Part shown: piece by piece, positions 51,097-60,284 of the stretch
Layout: each line of letters begins with the position of its first letter
How positions within the stretch are numbered: position 1 is the first letter of the stretch
From: Cytophagales bacterium
Lineage (GTDB): Bacteria; Bacteroidota; Bacteroidia; Cytophagales; Spirosomataceae
DNA: 64,000 bases
Direction: 5' to 3'
Assembly (NCBI GenBank): GCA_013298125.1
Contig: JAAFJP010000006.1
Coordinates: 124,001 to 188,000 of the forward strand
Notes under the pieces: generated by a model
What the model was told of the DNA's origin: nothing
The model's input: only the letters and a program-made list of their open reading frames with translations
Databases searched by the model: none
Made by a program: the position numbers and the translations under genes

Positions 51097-51226
51097 GTAT
51101 GCAGTAATTAGTTGGCAGTGAGCAGTTACCCAAAAAATAATTAACTATATCATTTTTAATTATTTTAACTAAAAATTCGCTTACTGCCTACTGTAAACTA
51201 AATTTACTACCTACTTATAACAATAC
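51097..51226. repeat. Intergenic inverted repeat, CAGTAA/TTACTG family
   Basis: AAGTAGTATGCAGTAATTAG and TTGGCAGTGAGCAGTTA at the left are answered by TTACTGCCTACTGTAAACTA and TACTACCTACTT at the right. Imperfect. Confidence 0.6.
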
Positions 51227-51232
51227 AAACCA

Positions 51233-51688
51233 ATGACTAAACCCGCTTTTGATGATATTTTCATGGAATTGGCTATTAACCTTGCCAAACGCTCTCATTG
51301 TATTAAAGCCCAAGTGGGGGCAGTTTTAACCCAAGAGACTCGGATTATTTCGATTGGCTATAATGGTCCTCCTGCGGGTACACACAACTGCGATGAAGAA
51401 TTCCCAATAGATGGCTGTGAACGAGATTCAAAAGGGAGTTGTTCATTAGCTCTTCATGCCGAGCAAAACGCCATTTTGTATGCAGCCAAAAATGGTACAT
51501 CCATTGAGGGTTCGACTATTTATGTAACCTTGTCTCCATGTATTGCTTGTGCGAGAATTATTTACAGCATGAAAATTTCAAAAGTAATTTATCTCAATTC
51601 TTATGCTGAATATAAAGGAATCGAAAAAGATGAGGGGGTTGAGTTTTTGAAAAAGTTTGGAATTGAAGTAATTAAATACAAGAATTAG
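51233..51688 (+). CDS. Deoxycytidylate (dCMP) deaminase family protein
   Basis: 151 residues of the zinc deaminase fold, making dUMP from dCMP for thymidylate synthesis. Zinc ligands are H75 with catalytic E77 in LHAEQNAI, and C103 and C106 in LSPCIACARI. NCDEEFPIDGCERDSKGSC before them is the substrate-binding and extra zinc region common in dCMP deaminases (ComEB-like). Cytoplasmic. Confidence 0.93.
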   Translation: MTKPAFDDIFMELAINLAKRSHCIKAQVGAVLTQETRIISIGYNGPPAGTHNCDEEFPIDGCERDSKGSCSLALHAEQNAILYAAKNGTSIEGSTIYVTLSPCIACARIIYSMKISKVIYLNSYAEYKGIEKDEGVEFLKKFGIEVIKYKN

Positions 51689-51767
51689 TATAAATTTATC
51701 AATTCCTTGTAATAAAGGATAAATCTGTATTATTTTTTCTCTAAATTGTACAAAAAATATTTAATCC

Positions 51768-52676
51768 ATGACACAAAATATCTCTCGCCGTTCATTCCTC
51801 CAAACATCTGTGTTGGCTGGTTCGGCACTTTTATTACCAGATTCTCTTTGGGCAAAGAAAAAACCAAAGGTCAAGAACATAGGTATTCAACTTTATTCTG
51901 TTCGTGAAGAAATGAAAAAAGACCCATTAGCAACACTCAAAGCGGTTGCTGAAATGGGCTACAAGAATATTGAACACGCTAACTATGTAAACGGAAAATT
52001 TTATGGCTATGAACCCAAAGAATTTCGTAAAATAATTGATGACTTTGGTTTAGCCATGCGAAGCGGTCATACCGTAATGGGTGGAAATCACTGGGATGCA
52101 GGTAAAAATGATTTTACGGATGTCTGGAAACAAACCGTTGAAGATGCCGCAATCTTAGGACAAAAATATGTTGTAAGTCCTTGGTTAGATATTAGCCTTC
52201 GTAAAAATTTTGATGACTGTAAACGTTTCATGGAAGTATTCAATAAATCAGGAGAATTGTGTAAAAAATCTGGAATGAAGTTTAGCTATCATAACCATGA
52301 TTTTGAATTTAGCCTTCGATTAACCAGCGTAAAGGTTTACGATATTATTATGCAAAATACTGACCCAAATTTAGTTGCACAACAGTTAGATATTGGCAAT
52401 ATGTATGGCGGTGGCGGGAGAGCGGTTGATTTACTAAAACAATATCCTGGGCGTTTTGAACTGATGCACGTTAAAGATGAAATTAAAGGAGAAAAAGAAG
52501 CCTTTGAGAGTACGATTTTAGGAACTGGATTAGTTGGAGTTGCTGATGTTTTAAAATTAGCAGCAAAAAGTGGAGGAACAACTGAATACGTTGTTGAACA
52601 GGAATCTTATCAAGGCAGAACCCCTCTTGAATGTATTAAAACAGATTTAGATTGGATAAAGCAAGTGAAGTTTTAA
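51768..52676 (+). CDS. Tat-exported sugar phosphate isomerase/epimerase family protein
   Basis: 302 residues. The N-terminus holds a twin-arginine motif (SRRSFLQTS) and a hydrophobic stretch, so the folded protein is exported. The remainder is a xylose-isomerase-like TIM barrel: IGIQLYSVREEMKKDPLATL, FSYHNHDFEFS and QQLDIGNMYGGGG with LMHVKDE near the metal site (Glu/Asp/His). Such proteins are abundant in Cytophagales and act on unknown sugars or cyclitols. A terminator follows immediately. Confidence 0.9.
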   Translation: MTQNISRRSFLQTSVLAGSALLLPDSLWAKKKPKVKNIGIQLYSVREEMKKDPLATLKAVAEMGYKNIEHANYVNGKFYGYEPKEFRKIIDDFGLAMRSGHTVMGGNHWDAGKNDFTDVWKQTVEDAAILGQKYVVSPWLDISLRKNFDDCKRFMEVFNKSGELCKKSGMKFSYHNHDFEFSLRLTSVKVYDIIMQNTDPNLVAQQLDIGNMYGGGGRAVDLLKQYPGRFELMHVKDEIKGEKEAFESTILGTGLVGVADVLKLAAKSGGTTEYVVEQESYQGRTPLECIKTDLDWIKQVKF

Positions 52677-52681
52677 GCAAT

Positions 52682-52717
52682 AAAAAAATCCCGAATCGAA
52701 AGATTCGGGATTTTTTT
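52682..52717. terminator. Bidirectional terminator between the isomerase and TonB receptor genes
   Basis: AAAAAAATCCCGAATC paired exactly with GATTCGGGATTTTTTT around a GAAA tetraloop. It lies between convergent genes. Confidence 0.92.
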
Positions 52718-52741
52718 ATGTATTGATATTTGGAATATTTC

Positions 52742-55700
52742 TTAGTTGAAAATATAACGAATACCAATTTGTCCTTGCCATCTTGAACCAAGACCTACTG
52801 AATTTTGGAAAGAATCAGATAATGGAGTTGTTCCAGTTCTGTATGGAAATGTAAAAATTGGTTTTCCAGTTGGTACAGAACCCGTTGCAACAGCTCCTGC
52901 AACATTATCATAAGTTTGGAAACTCAACAGTGCTGAACGAACTGTTCCTCTATTGATTCCCCAGTTAGGAGTTACGAAATTACCTATGTTAAATACATCA
53001 AAAGTTAATTGAATTGTATTAGTCTTTCCTCCAATTTTAAAATTGAAATCTTGGATAACTTTAAAGTCAAAAGAAGCAGACCAAGGTAATTCACCACCGT
53101 TTCTTTCTGCATATTGACCACGACGAGAACTCAAATATGAGTCTTGTTTAATAAAATTATCTAAATCAGTCCATTGTTGAGCAGCAGTATATGTTGAAGT
53201 TACTCCTGCAACAGTTACGGTAGCATTTCTCAACAATATTTCAGACTGGTCTCTTGGAATATAGATTAAGTCATTATTTCCACCAGAGCCATCACCATTC
53301 AAATCGCCTGTGTAAACATAAGAGAAGCGACCACCAGGACCAGCAGAGTAAGCAAAACCGAACGTAGTTGACATCTTGTCTTTCAAATAATTTAACTTAT
53401 AACTACCAAAAGCCAAGATTCTATGACGTTGTAAATAATCTGAGTAAGATAAAGCGTCTGCGTTAGGGTCACCCGATACAACACGGTCTCTCCACATAGA
53501 TTGAGCGACTGAACCTCCATCATTTACCGAACGAGAATCTGTATAAGTATAAGATAACGAAGCAAACAAGCCATTATCAAATGATTTCGATACTGTACCA
53601 GTCAAAGCATAAGAATATCCATTGTTTGTGTTTTTCATCAAGATTGCATCAGAAATATTTGGTCTATCTAATGTATTACCACCCTGAGCAGCAGGAACTG
53701 AACCATAAATTCGGTTATTTGATGAAGTAGTAACAGGGAAATTTGCAGAAGCACCTGTACCTAAATTATAATAGATTGGACGATTATCAGCACCAACAGC
53801 AGTTCTTGGAGCTGTTGGCAAGTTTACGTTATCCAAATAAACCGCATTAATATCTTTTGTGTAAATTCCTTCAAAAGTTGCTAACCAACCATTTCCTAAA
53901 TTTCTATCTACAGCTAAATTTGCTCTGAATATTTGAGGAAATTTGAAGTTCTCATCTGTAACAGCCAAGTTATAAGATGTTGGAAGTGCGATAGTTGTTG
54001 GTTTGTACTTAATTACATCAGCACTAAATGGGCGACCCGCAACAAATGCAGGAGAAGTAGCTGAAACTGATTCAGAACCAAACAATACTCCATTATTAGA
54101 CAATTGGTTTGATAACCATACATAAGGAACACGACCTGAGAATATACCGAATCCACCACGTAATTGTGTATTTTTCTCTTCATTAACATCCCAGTTGAAA
54201 CCTACACGAGGAGACCACAAAAGGGTAAAGTCTGGCAATTTATTAGTATTTAATTTAATTCCATCACGGAAAGTCAAAGAACCTACTCTCTCGTTGTTAG
54301 TAGTTGCATCTTGTTGTACTGGAAATGAAGTTCCGTCTGCACGCAAACCAACAGTTAATTTAAATCCTTTGCCAAGACTAATTTCATCCTGTGCATAGAA
54401 ACTCAAAGTGTTTCCTTTCATACGAGCATAAGGGAACTCTGAGCTAATTGCCCATCTGTTACGAAATAATGAGGCATTTGAAGCGTTGTTATTTACACTA
54501 TTATAAAAGTCATCAAAAGTTCTAAATTGATATAATGAATTGTAATCAGGAGCGAAACCATTACGGAATTCGTTATTTTCATAAGCTACTCCAAGTGTAT
54601 AAACGTTTCTTCCCGCATAAATAGTTAAGTCATCTGAGATCTGAAGAATATCGGAATCCAAAACATTATTAATTGAGAATGGCTCATTTCCGATGGTGGT
54701 GGCTGCTTGTCCAGAACCATTACCAATATGTACAGTTGGGAAAGGATTTGCGTTATAAGGTAACTCACGGAAGTCACGCATTTGAGTATAACCGACCTTC
54801 AGATTATTAGCAACATTTCCTCCAAAAGTAGAATTCAACTCAGCAATATAGGAATCTAAGTTATTATTGATTCTATAATAACTACCCTGAAAAGGAAGGT
54901 TTGTATTAGAAGGACCTCCACCGTTTGGCAATGCACCAGAGTTTGAAGGAGCAACATCAGCAAAAGAACGTAAATTATTATACTTGATATTAAATTTATG
55001 TTTGTCTGAAATATTCCAGTCTAAACGAACATTGAACTTTGTACTTTCTGTCAAACGTTCATAATTTTCATACGCTCCTGGGTCATAATTAAATTTGCTG
55101 ACAAGGAAAGTACGAAGTTTATCTAAGTCGTCAGCTCTAACTGATGACACATTTGATGGAAGTACAGAACCTGCTGGCAAACGATTGGCAGAGAATGTAG
55201 TACCTGGGTCTTTACGAGCCTCTCTCTCATAACTTCCGAAGAAGAACAATTTATTCTTAATAATTGGACCACCGATACGACCTCCAAAGTTACTAAGATT
55301 AAAATTTGTTACAGGGCTTTCAACATCACCAACTTTCGCTCCCACAAATTCTTGATCTCTGTTAAAATTGTAAACAGAACCCGACCATTCGTTTGTACCA
55401 CCTTTTGTAACAACATTAATATTAGCACCTGTTGACATACCCAGACGAACATCGAACGGGGCGATATTTACTTGAAATTGGTCAATAGCATCAACAGAAA
55501 TTGGCTGAGCAGAAGCCTGACCTCCAATAGTACGGTTCAAACCAAAAGCATTATTAAAAAATGCTCCATCAACCGTAAGGTTATTGAATAGTCCATTACG
55601 ACCTGCAAAATTCAAACCACCTGATGAACGAGGGTCAAGACGAGCAAAGTCCGTCAATGAACGGTTCAAGGTTGGAAGTGTTGTAACTTGCTTATTACCA

Positions 55701-56134
55701 ACCGTAGTAGCCGCACCTGTACGACCTGAATTAATCACTGAACTACGAGCTGCAACAACTTTTACTTCTTCTAATTGAGCTTCTGCAACTTCTAATTTTG
55801 CATTGATACGAAGATCTTGTGAAAGGGTAAGGGAAATCCCTGTTTTTACGTTGTCTTTGTAACCTACAAAAGAAATAGTTACTTTATAAGGACCTCCAAC
55901 ACGCATATTTACGATGTTGAAACGACCATCTGCACGAGTAGCAGCACCATAACGAGAACCAGTTGGTTCGTGAATGGCAATAACGTTTGCCCCTGGCAAG
56001 CCTTCGCCTTTCTCATCTAAAACTGTACCTGAAATGGCAGCAGTTGTTTGAGCGAAAACTTGTACACTTGAAAAAGCAGAAAAAAGAACAAATAATGCTC
56101 CCAAAACTACCTTAGTGGTAAAGATTTTTTTCAT
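52742..56134 (-). CDS. Large TonB-dependent receptor (Oar/CarbopepD-plug type)
   Basis: 1130 residues. Signal peptide (1-28, LFVLFSAFSSVQVFAQ), a carboxypeptidase-regulatory-like domain (about 30-115, GEGLPGANVIAIHEPTGSRY), a plug (about 130-250, SVDAIDQFQVNIAPFDVRLG) and a long barrel ending in IRYIFN. The plug text resembles Oar-type proteins of Bacteroidota and Myxococcota rather than SusC. No SusD or regulator is adjacent. The ligand may be peptide-like, but the evidence is weak. Its promoter region at 56135-56482 is shared with the divergent hydrolase gene. Confidence 0.92.
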   Translation of the reverse strand: MKKIFTTKVVLGALFVLFSAFSSVQVFAQTTAAISGTVLDEKGEGLPGANVIAIHEPTGSRYGAATRADGRFNIVNMRVGGPYKVTISFVGYKDNVKTGISLTLSQDLRINAKLEVAEAQLEEVKVVAARSSVINSGRTGAATTVGNKQVTTLPTLNRSLTDFARLDPRSSGGLNFAGRNGLFNNLTVDGAFFNNAFGLNRTIGGQASAQPISVDAIDQFQVNIAPFDVRLGMSTGANINVVTKGGTNEWSGSVYNFNRDQEFVGAKVGDVESPVTNFNLSNFGGRIGGPIIKNKLFFFGSYEREARKDPGTTFSANRLPAGSVLPSNVSSVRADDLDKLRTFLVSKFNYDPGAYENYERLTESTKFNVRLDWNISDKHKFNIKYNNLRSFADVAPSNSGALPNGGGPSNTNLPFQGSYYRINNNLDSYIAELNSTFGGNVANNLKVGYTQMRDFRELPYNANPFPTVHIGNGSGQAATTIGNEPFSINNVLDSDILQISDDLTIYAGRNVYTLGVAYENNEFRNGFAPDYNSLYQFRTFDDFYNSVNNNASNASLFRNRWAISSEFPYARMKGNTLSFYAQDEISLGKGFKLTVGLRADGTSFPVQQDATTNNERVGSLTFRDGIKLNTNKLPDFTLLWSPRVGFNWDVNEEKNTQLRGGFGIFSGRVPYVWLSNQLSNNGVLFGSESVSATSPAFVAGRPFSADVIKYKPTTIALPTSYNLAVTDENFKFPQIFRANLAVDRNLGNGWLATFEGIYTKDINAVYLDNVNLPTAPRTAVGADNRPIYYNLGTGASANFPVTTSSNNRIYGSVPAAQGGNTLDRPNISDAILMKNTNNGYSYALTGTVSKSFDNGLFASLSYTYTDSRSVNDGGSVAQSMWRDRVVSGDPNADALSYSDYLQRHRILAFGSYKLNYLKDKMSTTFGFAYSAGPGGRFSYVYTGDLNGDGSGGNNDLIYIPRDQSEILLRNATVTVAGVTSTYTAAQQWTDLDNFIKQDSYLSSRRGQYAERNGGELPWSASFDFKVIQDFNFKIGGKTNTIQLTFDVFNIGNFVTPNWGINRGTVRSALLSFQTYDNVAGAVATGSVPTGKPIFTFPYRTGTTPLSDSFQNSVGLGSRWQGQIGIRYIFN

Positions 56135-56482
56135 GATTGAAAATTTGGAATTTAGTTAGAATTTGAATGAGTGGATTTTAATACAAAATAACAACAAAAT
56201 TTTAGCAAGAACAACAAGCTACTATTAAGAAAATGTAAAAATCTTACACCTAAAACATTGATTTATAGGATTTATGAAAGATTTACACGGAAAAATAATA
56301 TTTTGTGATTTTAGAAAATATTATTTCTGAAAAATAAATTCTAAATATTATAAGTCTATTATTTTAGTATTTTTTAAAGATTATCCTTTTTAACTTTGCA
56401 GGAGTTAAGCCTCTTTTTGAAACGAAAACCTTAAACATTTGTCACATTCGGTAAAACACGATTTTGAGCGATATTAATAGAA
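56135..56482. other. Divergent intergenic region of 348 bases
   Basis: A+T-rich sequence between the receptor gene and the hydrolase gene. No ORF or large inverted repeat is seen, unlike most gaps here. TAACTTTG at 56391-56398 is a good -7 element for the hydrolase gene, leaving a leader of about 80 bases; the -33 element is not clear. Confidence 0.45.
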
Positions 56483-57256
56483 ATGAAACTATTTTACAGA
56501 CAAGTAGGCGAAACGGGAACGCCAATTATTATACTTCACGGCCTTTTTGGTTCTTGTGATAACTGGCTAACTATTGGAAAAGTTTTTGGTGAAACACATC
56601 GTGTATATATGCTCGACCAACGCAATCATGGGCAATCGCCACGGAGTGATGTGTTTCATTATCAAGCAATGGCGGAGGATTTGAAGGAATTTATTGATGA
56701 ACATCATCTCGAAAATCCTATCTTGATTGGACACTCGATGGGTGGAAAAACGGTAATGCAGTTCGCCATGAATTATCCAGATGCTTTCTCAAAAATGATT
56801 GTGGTGGATATTGCTCCAAAGTTTTATCCCGTACATCATTCTATGATTTTACAAGGTTTAGCTTCGATTGATTTATTTACTCTCAAAAGTCGTACAGAAG
56901 CTAATGAATTGATGAAACGCTTTGAAGAAAGTGAGGGTGTTCGTCAGTTTTTATTAAAAAATCTTTGGCGAAATCCAGAAAAAAATAATGAATTTGATTG
57001 GCGGATAAACGTACCTGTGATTTCTAAAAATATTGACATTGTTGGGCATGAATTATCTAATGAACAACCTGTAAATCAGCCTGTTCTGTTTATTAAAGGC
57101 TCAGAGTCTCATTATATTCAAGATGAAGATGAACGTAAAATTTGGGAGTTATTTCCCAATTATGAATTGGTAACGATTGGAGGTGCAGGGCATTGGGTAC
57201 AGGCTGATAAGCCGAATGAGTTTATAGAAATTGTACAACGATTTACAGTCAACTAA
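56483..57256 (+). CDS. Alpha/beta hydrolase, YbfF-like esterase
   Basis: 257 residues, cytoplasmic. Catalytic Ser is in LIGHSMGGKTVMQFA (GxSxG), the oxyanion region is ILHGLFGSCDNWLTIG, and the His is in GAGHWVQADKP; the Asp is in the usual strand. LDQRNHGQSPRS is typical for the YbfF branch that hydrolyses short acyl esters and acyl-CoA. Unlike the hydrolase at 24962 it keeps all catalytic residues. The stop is one base before the next start at 57258, so the two genes form an operon. Confidence 0.92.
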   Translation: MKLFYRQVGETGTPIIILHGLFGSCDNWLTIGKVFGETHRVYMLDQRNHGQSPRSDVFHYQAMAEDLKEFIDEHHLENPILIGHSMGGKTVMQFAMNYPDAFSKMIVVDIAPKFYPVHHSMILQGLASIDLFTLKSRTEANELMKRFEESEGVRQFLLKNLWRNPEKNNEFDWRINVPVISKNIDIVGHELSNEQPVNQPVLFIKGSESHYIQDEDERKIWELFPNYELVTIGGAGHWVQADKPNEFIEIVQRFTVN

Positions 57257-57257
57257 A

Positions 57258-57947
57258 ATGCTATATTTAATCCCAACTGTGCTTGCTCCTGAAACAGCGG
57301 AGTCAGTTTTAAGTCCTCAAATCAAGGAAGTTATCAAAACTACTGATTACTTTTTCGTTGAAAATCTCCGTACAGCACGAAGGTTTATTAGCGAACTGAA
57401 ACTTGGGAAAGTTATTGACAATCTTACTTTTTTTGAAGTTGATAAAGACACTTCCATTGAGCAAGTACGAAAATATTTCAAGCAAATTCCTCAAAATCAG
57501 GCAATTGGCGTTATTTCTGAGGCGGGTTGTCCTGGCGTTGCCGACCCTGGGGCTATTGCCGTAAAAGTGGCTCATCAATTAGGAATCAAAGTCGTTCCTT
57601 TAGTTGGACCTTCCTCTATTCTTTTGGCGTTGATGGCTTCTGGGTTTTCGGGTCAGTCTTTCGTTTTTCATGGTTATTTACCAATTGATAAAATTGAACG
57701 TGCCAAAAAGATAAAAGCCTTAGAAAACGAGTCCAAAAAACAACAGACTCAAATTTTCATGGAAACGCCTTTTCGGAATGATAGTTTTTTGCAAGATATT
57801 TTAACTACTTGCCAACCTGAAACTTTGCTTTGTATTGCTTGCAATATCACTGCCCCAGATGAGCTGATTCAAACCAAAACCATTGCACAATGGAAAACTC
57901 AAAAACCAGAATTGCATAAAAAACCAACTATGTTTTTGATTGGATAA
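57258..57947 (+). CDS. RsmI-like SAM-dependent (tetrapyrrole-methylase fold) methyltransferase
   Basis: From the ATG at 57258, 229 residues. The tetrapyrrole methylase fold is seen in LYLIPTVLAP, FFVENLRTARRFIS, VISEAGCPGVADPGA (the glycine-rich SAM site) and VPLVGPSSILLALMASG. RsmI makes 2'-O-methyl C1402 in 16S rRNA; this shorter Bacteroidota paralogue lacks the usual C-terminal extension, so its target is uncertain. An ATG at 57231 lies within the upstream gene and is not preferred. An inverted repeat follows the stop. Confidence 0.88.
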   Translation: MLYLIPTVLAPETAESVLSPQIKEVIKTTDYFFVENLRTARRFISELKLGKVIDNLTFFEVDKDTSIEQVRKYFKQIPQNQAIGVISEAGCPGVADPGAIAVKVAHQLGIKVVPLVGPSSILLALMASGFSGQSFVFHGYLPIDKIERAKKIKALENESKKQQTQIFMETPFRNDSFLQDILTTCQPETLLCIACNITAPDELIQTKTIAQWKTQKPELHKKPTMFLIG

Positions 57948-57949
57948 AA

Positions 57950-58029
57950 GCCCCCTTACCCCCCAGAAGGGGAAATATCCGACGAAATTAGGAATAGAAA
58001 GTTCCTCTTCTGGGGGCGGAGGGGGCTAC
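57950..58029. repeat. GC-rich intergenic inverted repeat, CCCCCAGAAG family
   Basis: AGCCCCCTTACCCCCCAGAA at the left is answered by TTCTGGGGGCGGAGGGGGCT at the right. It makes a long hairpin between the methyltransferase and MBL genes. Confidence 0.8.
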
Positions 58030-58050
58030 TTTTTTTATTACCTTTGCGAT

Positions 58051-58698
58051 ATGATACAAGTCCAAACATTCACTTTCAATCCTTTTAGCGAAAATACTTA
58101 CGTTTTGTATGACGAAACCAAAGAGGCTGTCATCATTGACCCAGGTTGTCATAATTACGAAGAACGTAAAGAGTTAAAGGATTTTATTGATAATCAACAA
58201 CTTACAGTCGTACATTTACTCAATACCCACGCACACATCGACCATGTGTTGGGGAATGAGTATGTAAAAAGAACTTTTGGCGTAAAATTACATCTTCATC
58301 GAAAAGACCTTCCTCTTTTGCAAAATGCTGCTTCTCGGGCAGAATTTTATGGTTTCCCAAATTATGAAGGCTCGGACGTTGATGTATTTATTGAAGAAGG
58401 TGATATTATCAAATTTGGAAATACAGAATTAGAAATCCTCTTCGTACCTGGACATGCCCCTGGACACGTAGCTTTTATCAATCGTGAAGAAAATATTTGT
58501 GTGAGTGGTGATGTTCTTTTTAAAGGAAGTGTCGGTAGAACTGATTTCCCAATGTGTAGTTTCCCAGATTTAGAAAATAGTATCAGAACCAAACTTTATA
58601 ACTTGGATGATGAAATGGTGGTTTTCTCAGGTCATGGAGGCATCACAACTATTGGTTACGAAAAGAAAAATAATCCGTTTGTGAGAGTTAATAATTAA
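58051..58698 (+). CDS. MBL-fold metallo-hydrolase (glyoxalase II-like)
   Basis: From the ATG at 58051, 215 residues. The zinc-binding motif is NTHAHIDHVLG (H60, H62, D64, H65), followed by FVPGHAPGHVAFI and VSGDVLFKGSVGRTDFP, and the last His in FSGHGGITTIG. The family includes glyoxalase II and persulfide dioxygenases, which hydrolyse or oxidise thiol adducts. An ATG at 57940 would translate the repeat and is rejected. TACCTTTG at 58039-58046 could be a -7 element but is very close to the start. Confidence 0.9.
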   Translation: MIQVQTFTFNPFSENTYVLYDETKEAVIIDPGCHNYEERKELKDFIDNQQLTVVHLLNTHAHIDHVLGNEYVKRTFGVKLHLHRKDLPLLQNAASRAEFYGFPNYEGSDVDVFIEEGDIIKFGNTELEILFVPGHAPGHVAFINREENICVSGDVLFKGSVGRTDFPMCSFPDLENSIRTKLYNLDDEMVVFSGHGGITTIGYEKKNNPFVRVNN

Positions 58699-58806
58699 TA
58701 AGTAATAATGAATAGTTGTCAGTCATTCTATTTACTAACACTCTGAATATCAAATTATTAACTCATAAACTATTAATTAATAACCATTAACTGTTAACTA
58801 AATTAC
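58699..58806. other. A+T-rich gap upstream of pssA with inverted repeat words
   Basis: AATAATTAATAAGTAATAAT near the left resembles the inverse of ATTAATTAATAACCATTAAC near the right, and TAGTTGTCAG pairs with no clear partner. Probably another degenerate member of the intergenic repeats. Confidence 0.35.
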
Positions 58807-59532
58807 GTGAACGAAATAAAAAAACATATCCCCAATGCCCTCACTTGTGGCAATTTGATTTGTGGGCTTTTTGGAATATTAAATGTATTCACTGACGACC
58901 TCATCCAAGCATCTATTTTTATTGGCATTGCATTGATTTGTGATTGGCTCGATGGCTTCATAGCCCGTCTTCTGCACGTCTCATCCCCTATCGGTAAGGA
59001 ATTAGATTCACTGGCAGATATGGTTACATTTGGCGTATTGCCCGCTTTTATGATGCTGAAACTAATTGAAGGAAGTTGCACTACAGGAACTTGCACAGTG
59101 GGTTTAGGCGGATTTTACAAACCTTATATTTCTTTAGTATTGGCAGTTTTTTCAGCATTGCGTTTAGCCAAATTTAATGTTGATACTCGCCAAAGTCATT
59201 CGTTCATAGGTGTACCTACGCCTGCGAATGCGATGGTTGTTGCCTCTTTACCAGCTATTATGCTATTTCATCCAGAATTTAGTAAGTACATTATACAGTT
59301 TAATGTCTTAGTAATTTATAGTATTTTGATGTCTTATTTGTTAGTGGCTGAATTACCCTTGTTTGCTCTAAAATTTAAAAATTTTGGATGGGCAGACAAT
59401 CAAATCAAATATATTTTCCTGATTCTTTCGGTAATACTATTGATTATGCTGAAATTTGTAGCGATTCCAGTAATCATTCTTTTATATATTTTGTTATCAG
59501 TTGCTCAAAACCTCTTAGGAAACAGCAAGTGA
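58807..59532 (+). CDS. pssA: CDP-diacylglycerol-serine O-phosphatidyltransferase
   Basis: 241 residues starting at a GTG. The CDP-alcohol phosphotransferase signature DG-x2-AR-x8-G-x3-D-x3-D is complete: D49, G50, A53, R54, G63, D67 and D71. About six to eight helices. It makes phosphatidylserine, the precursor of phosphatidylethanolamine, in the inner membrane. No ATG lies near the conserved N-terminal text (KHIPNALTCGNLICGLFGI), which supports GTG as start. The decarboxylase gene is not in the window. Confidence 0.93.
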   Translation: MNEIKKHIPNALTCGNLICGLFGILNVFTDDLIQASIFIGIALICDWLDGFIARLLHVSSPIGKELDSLADMVTFGVLPAFMMLKLIEGSCTTGTCTVGLGGFYKPYISLVLAVFSALRLAKFNVDTRQSHSFIGVPTPANAMVVASLPAIMLFHPEFSKYIIQFNVLVIYSILMSYLLVAELPLFALKFKNFGWADNQIKYIFLILSVILLIMLKFVAIPVIILLYILLSVAQNLLGNSK

Positions 59533-59568
59533 ACGAAATATTAATCTTTCAAAATAATAATTATAAAT

Positions 59569-60225
59569 ATGAAATTTTTTATTGATACTGCCAACCTCGC
59601 AGAAATCCAAGAAGCACAAGACTTCGGAGTATTAGATGGTGTTACAACCAATCCTTCATTAATGGCTAAGGAAGGAATTAGTGGAAAAAACAACGTTTTG
59701 AGACACTATAAAGCCATTTGTGATATTGTTGATGGCGATGTTTCGGCAGAAGTTATTGCCACAGATTTTGAAGGCATGATTCGTGAAGGTGAAGAATTGG
59801 CGGATTTGGACGATAAAATTGTAGTAAAAATTCCGATGATTAAAGACGGAATTAAAGCTATCAAATATTTCTCTGAAAAAGGAATCAAAACCAACTGTAC
59901 GCTTATTTTTTCGGCAGGGCAAGCTCTTTTGGCTGCAAAAGCTGGTGCTACTTATGTATCTCCTTTTATTGGTCGTTTGGATGATATTGGATATGATGGA
60001 ATCGACTTAATCGAACAAATCCGTACTATTTTTGATAATTATGGTTTTGATACAGAAATCTTAGCGGCTTCTATTCGTAATCCTCTCCACATCATCAAAT
60101 GTGCAGAAGTGGGTTCAGACGTTATGACAGGACCTCTTTCAGCTATCTTAGCATTATTGAAACACCCTTTGACTGAGAATGGTTTGAAGCAATTTTTAGA
60201 TGACCATGCTAAGGCGAATGGGTGA
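59569..60225 (+). CDS. Transaldolase / fructose-6-phosphate aldolase (small type)
   Basis: 218 residues, the short transaldolase class. The Schiff-base Lys is K87 in [11 protein letters not shown]; the opening [20 protein letters not shown] and [13 protein letters not shown] are typical, and [18 protein letters not shown] (here NCTL) and [14 protein letters not shown] follow. It links the pentose phosphate pathway with glycolysis in the cytoplasm. It may be fructose-6-phosphate aldolase instead; sequence alone does not tell. A terminator follows. Confidence 0.93.
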   Translation: MKFFIDTANLAEIQEAQDFGVLDGVTTNPSLMAKEGISGKNNVLRHYKAICDIVDGDVSAEVIATDFEGMIREGEELADLDDKIVVKIPMIKDGIKAIKYFSEKGIKTNCTLIFSAGQALLAAKAGATYVSPFIGRLDDIGYDGIDLIEQIRTIFDNYGFDTEILAASIRNPLHIIKCAEVGSDVMTGPLSAILALLKHPLTENGLKQFLDDHAKANG

Positions 60226-60246
60226 TTTCAAAATCAGTTAAAACGG

Positions 60247-60282
60247 AAAAGGTCTGTGAATCAATGATTTACAGACCTTTTT
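60247..60282. terminator. Bidirectional terminator after the transaldolase gene
   Basis: AAAAGGTCTGTGAATCA paired with TGATTTACAGACCTTTT (one wobble-type mismatch), between convergent genes. Confidence 0.85.
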
Positions 60283-60284
60283 GT

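Noticed and set aside
51768-51850. Sec lipoprotein signal on the isomerase
   Set aside because: There is no Cys after the hydrophobic stretch; the RRSFLQ motif supports Tat export instead.
57940-58050. N-terminal extension of the MBL hydrolase
   Set aside because: It reads through the GC-rich repeat, giving a Ser/Gly run; the family start is at 58051.
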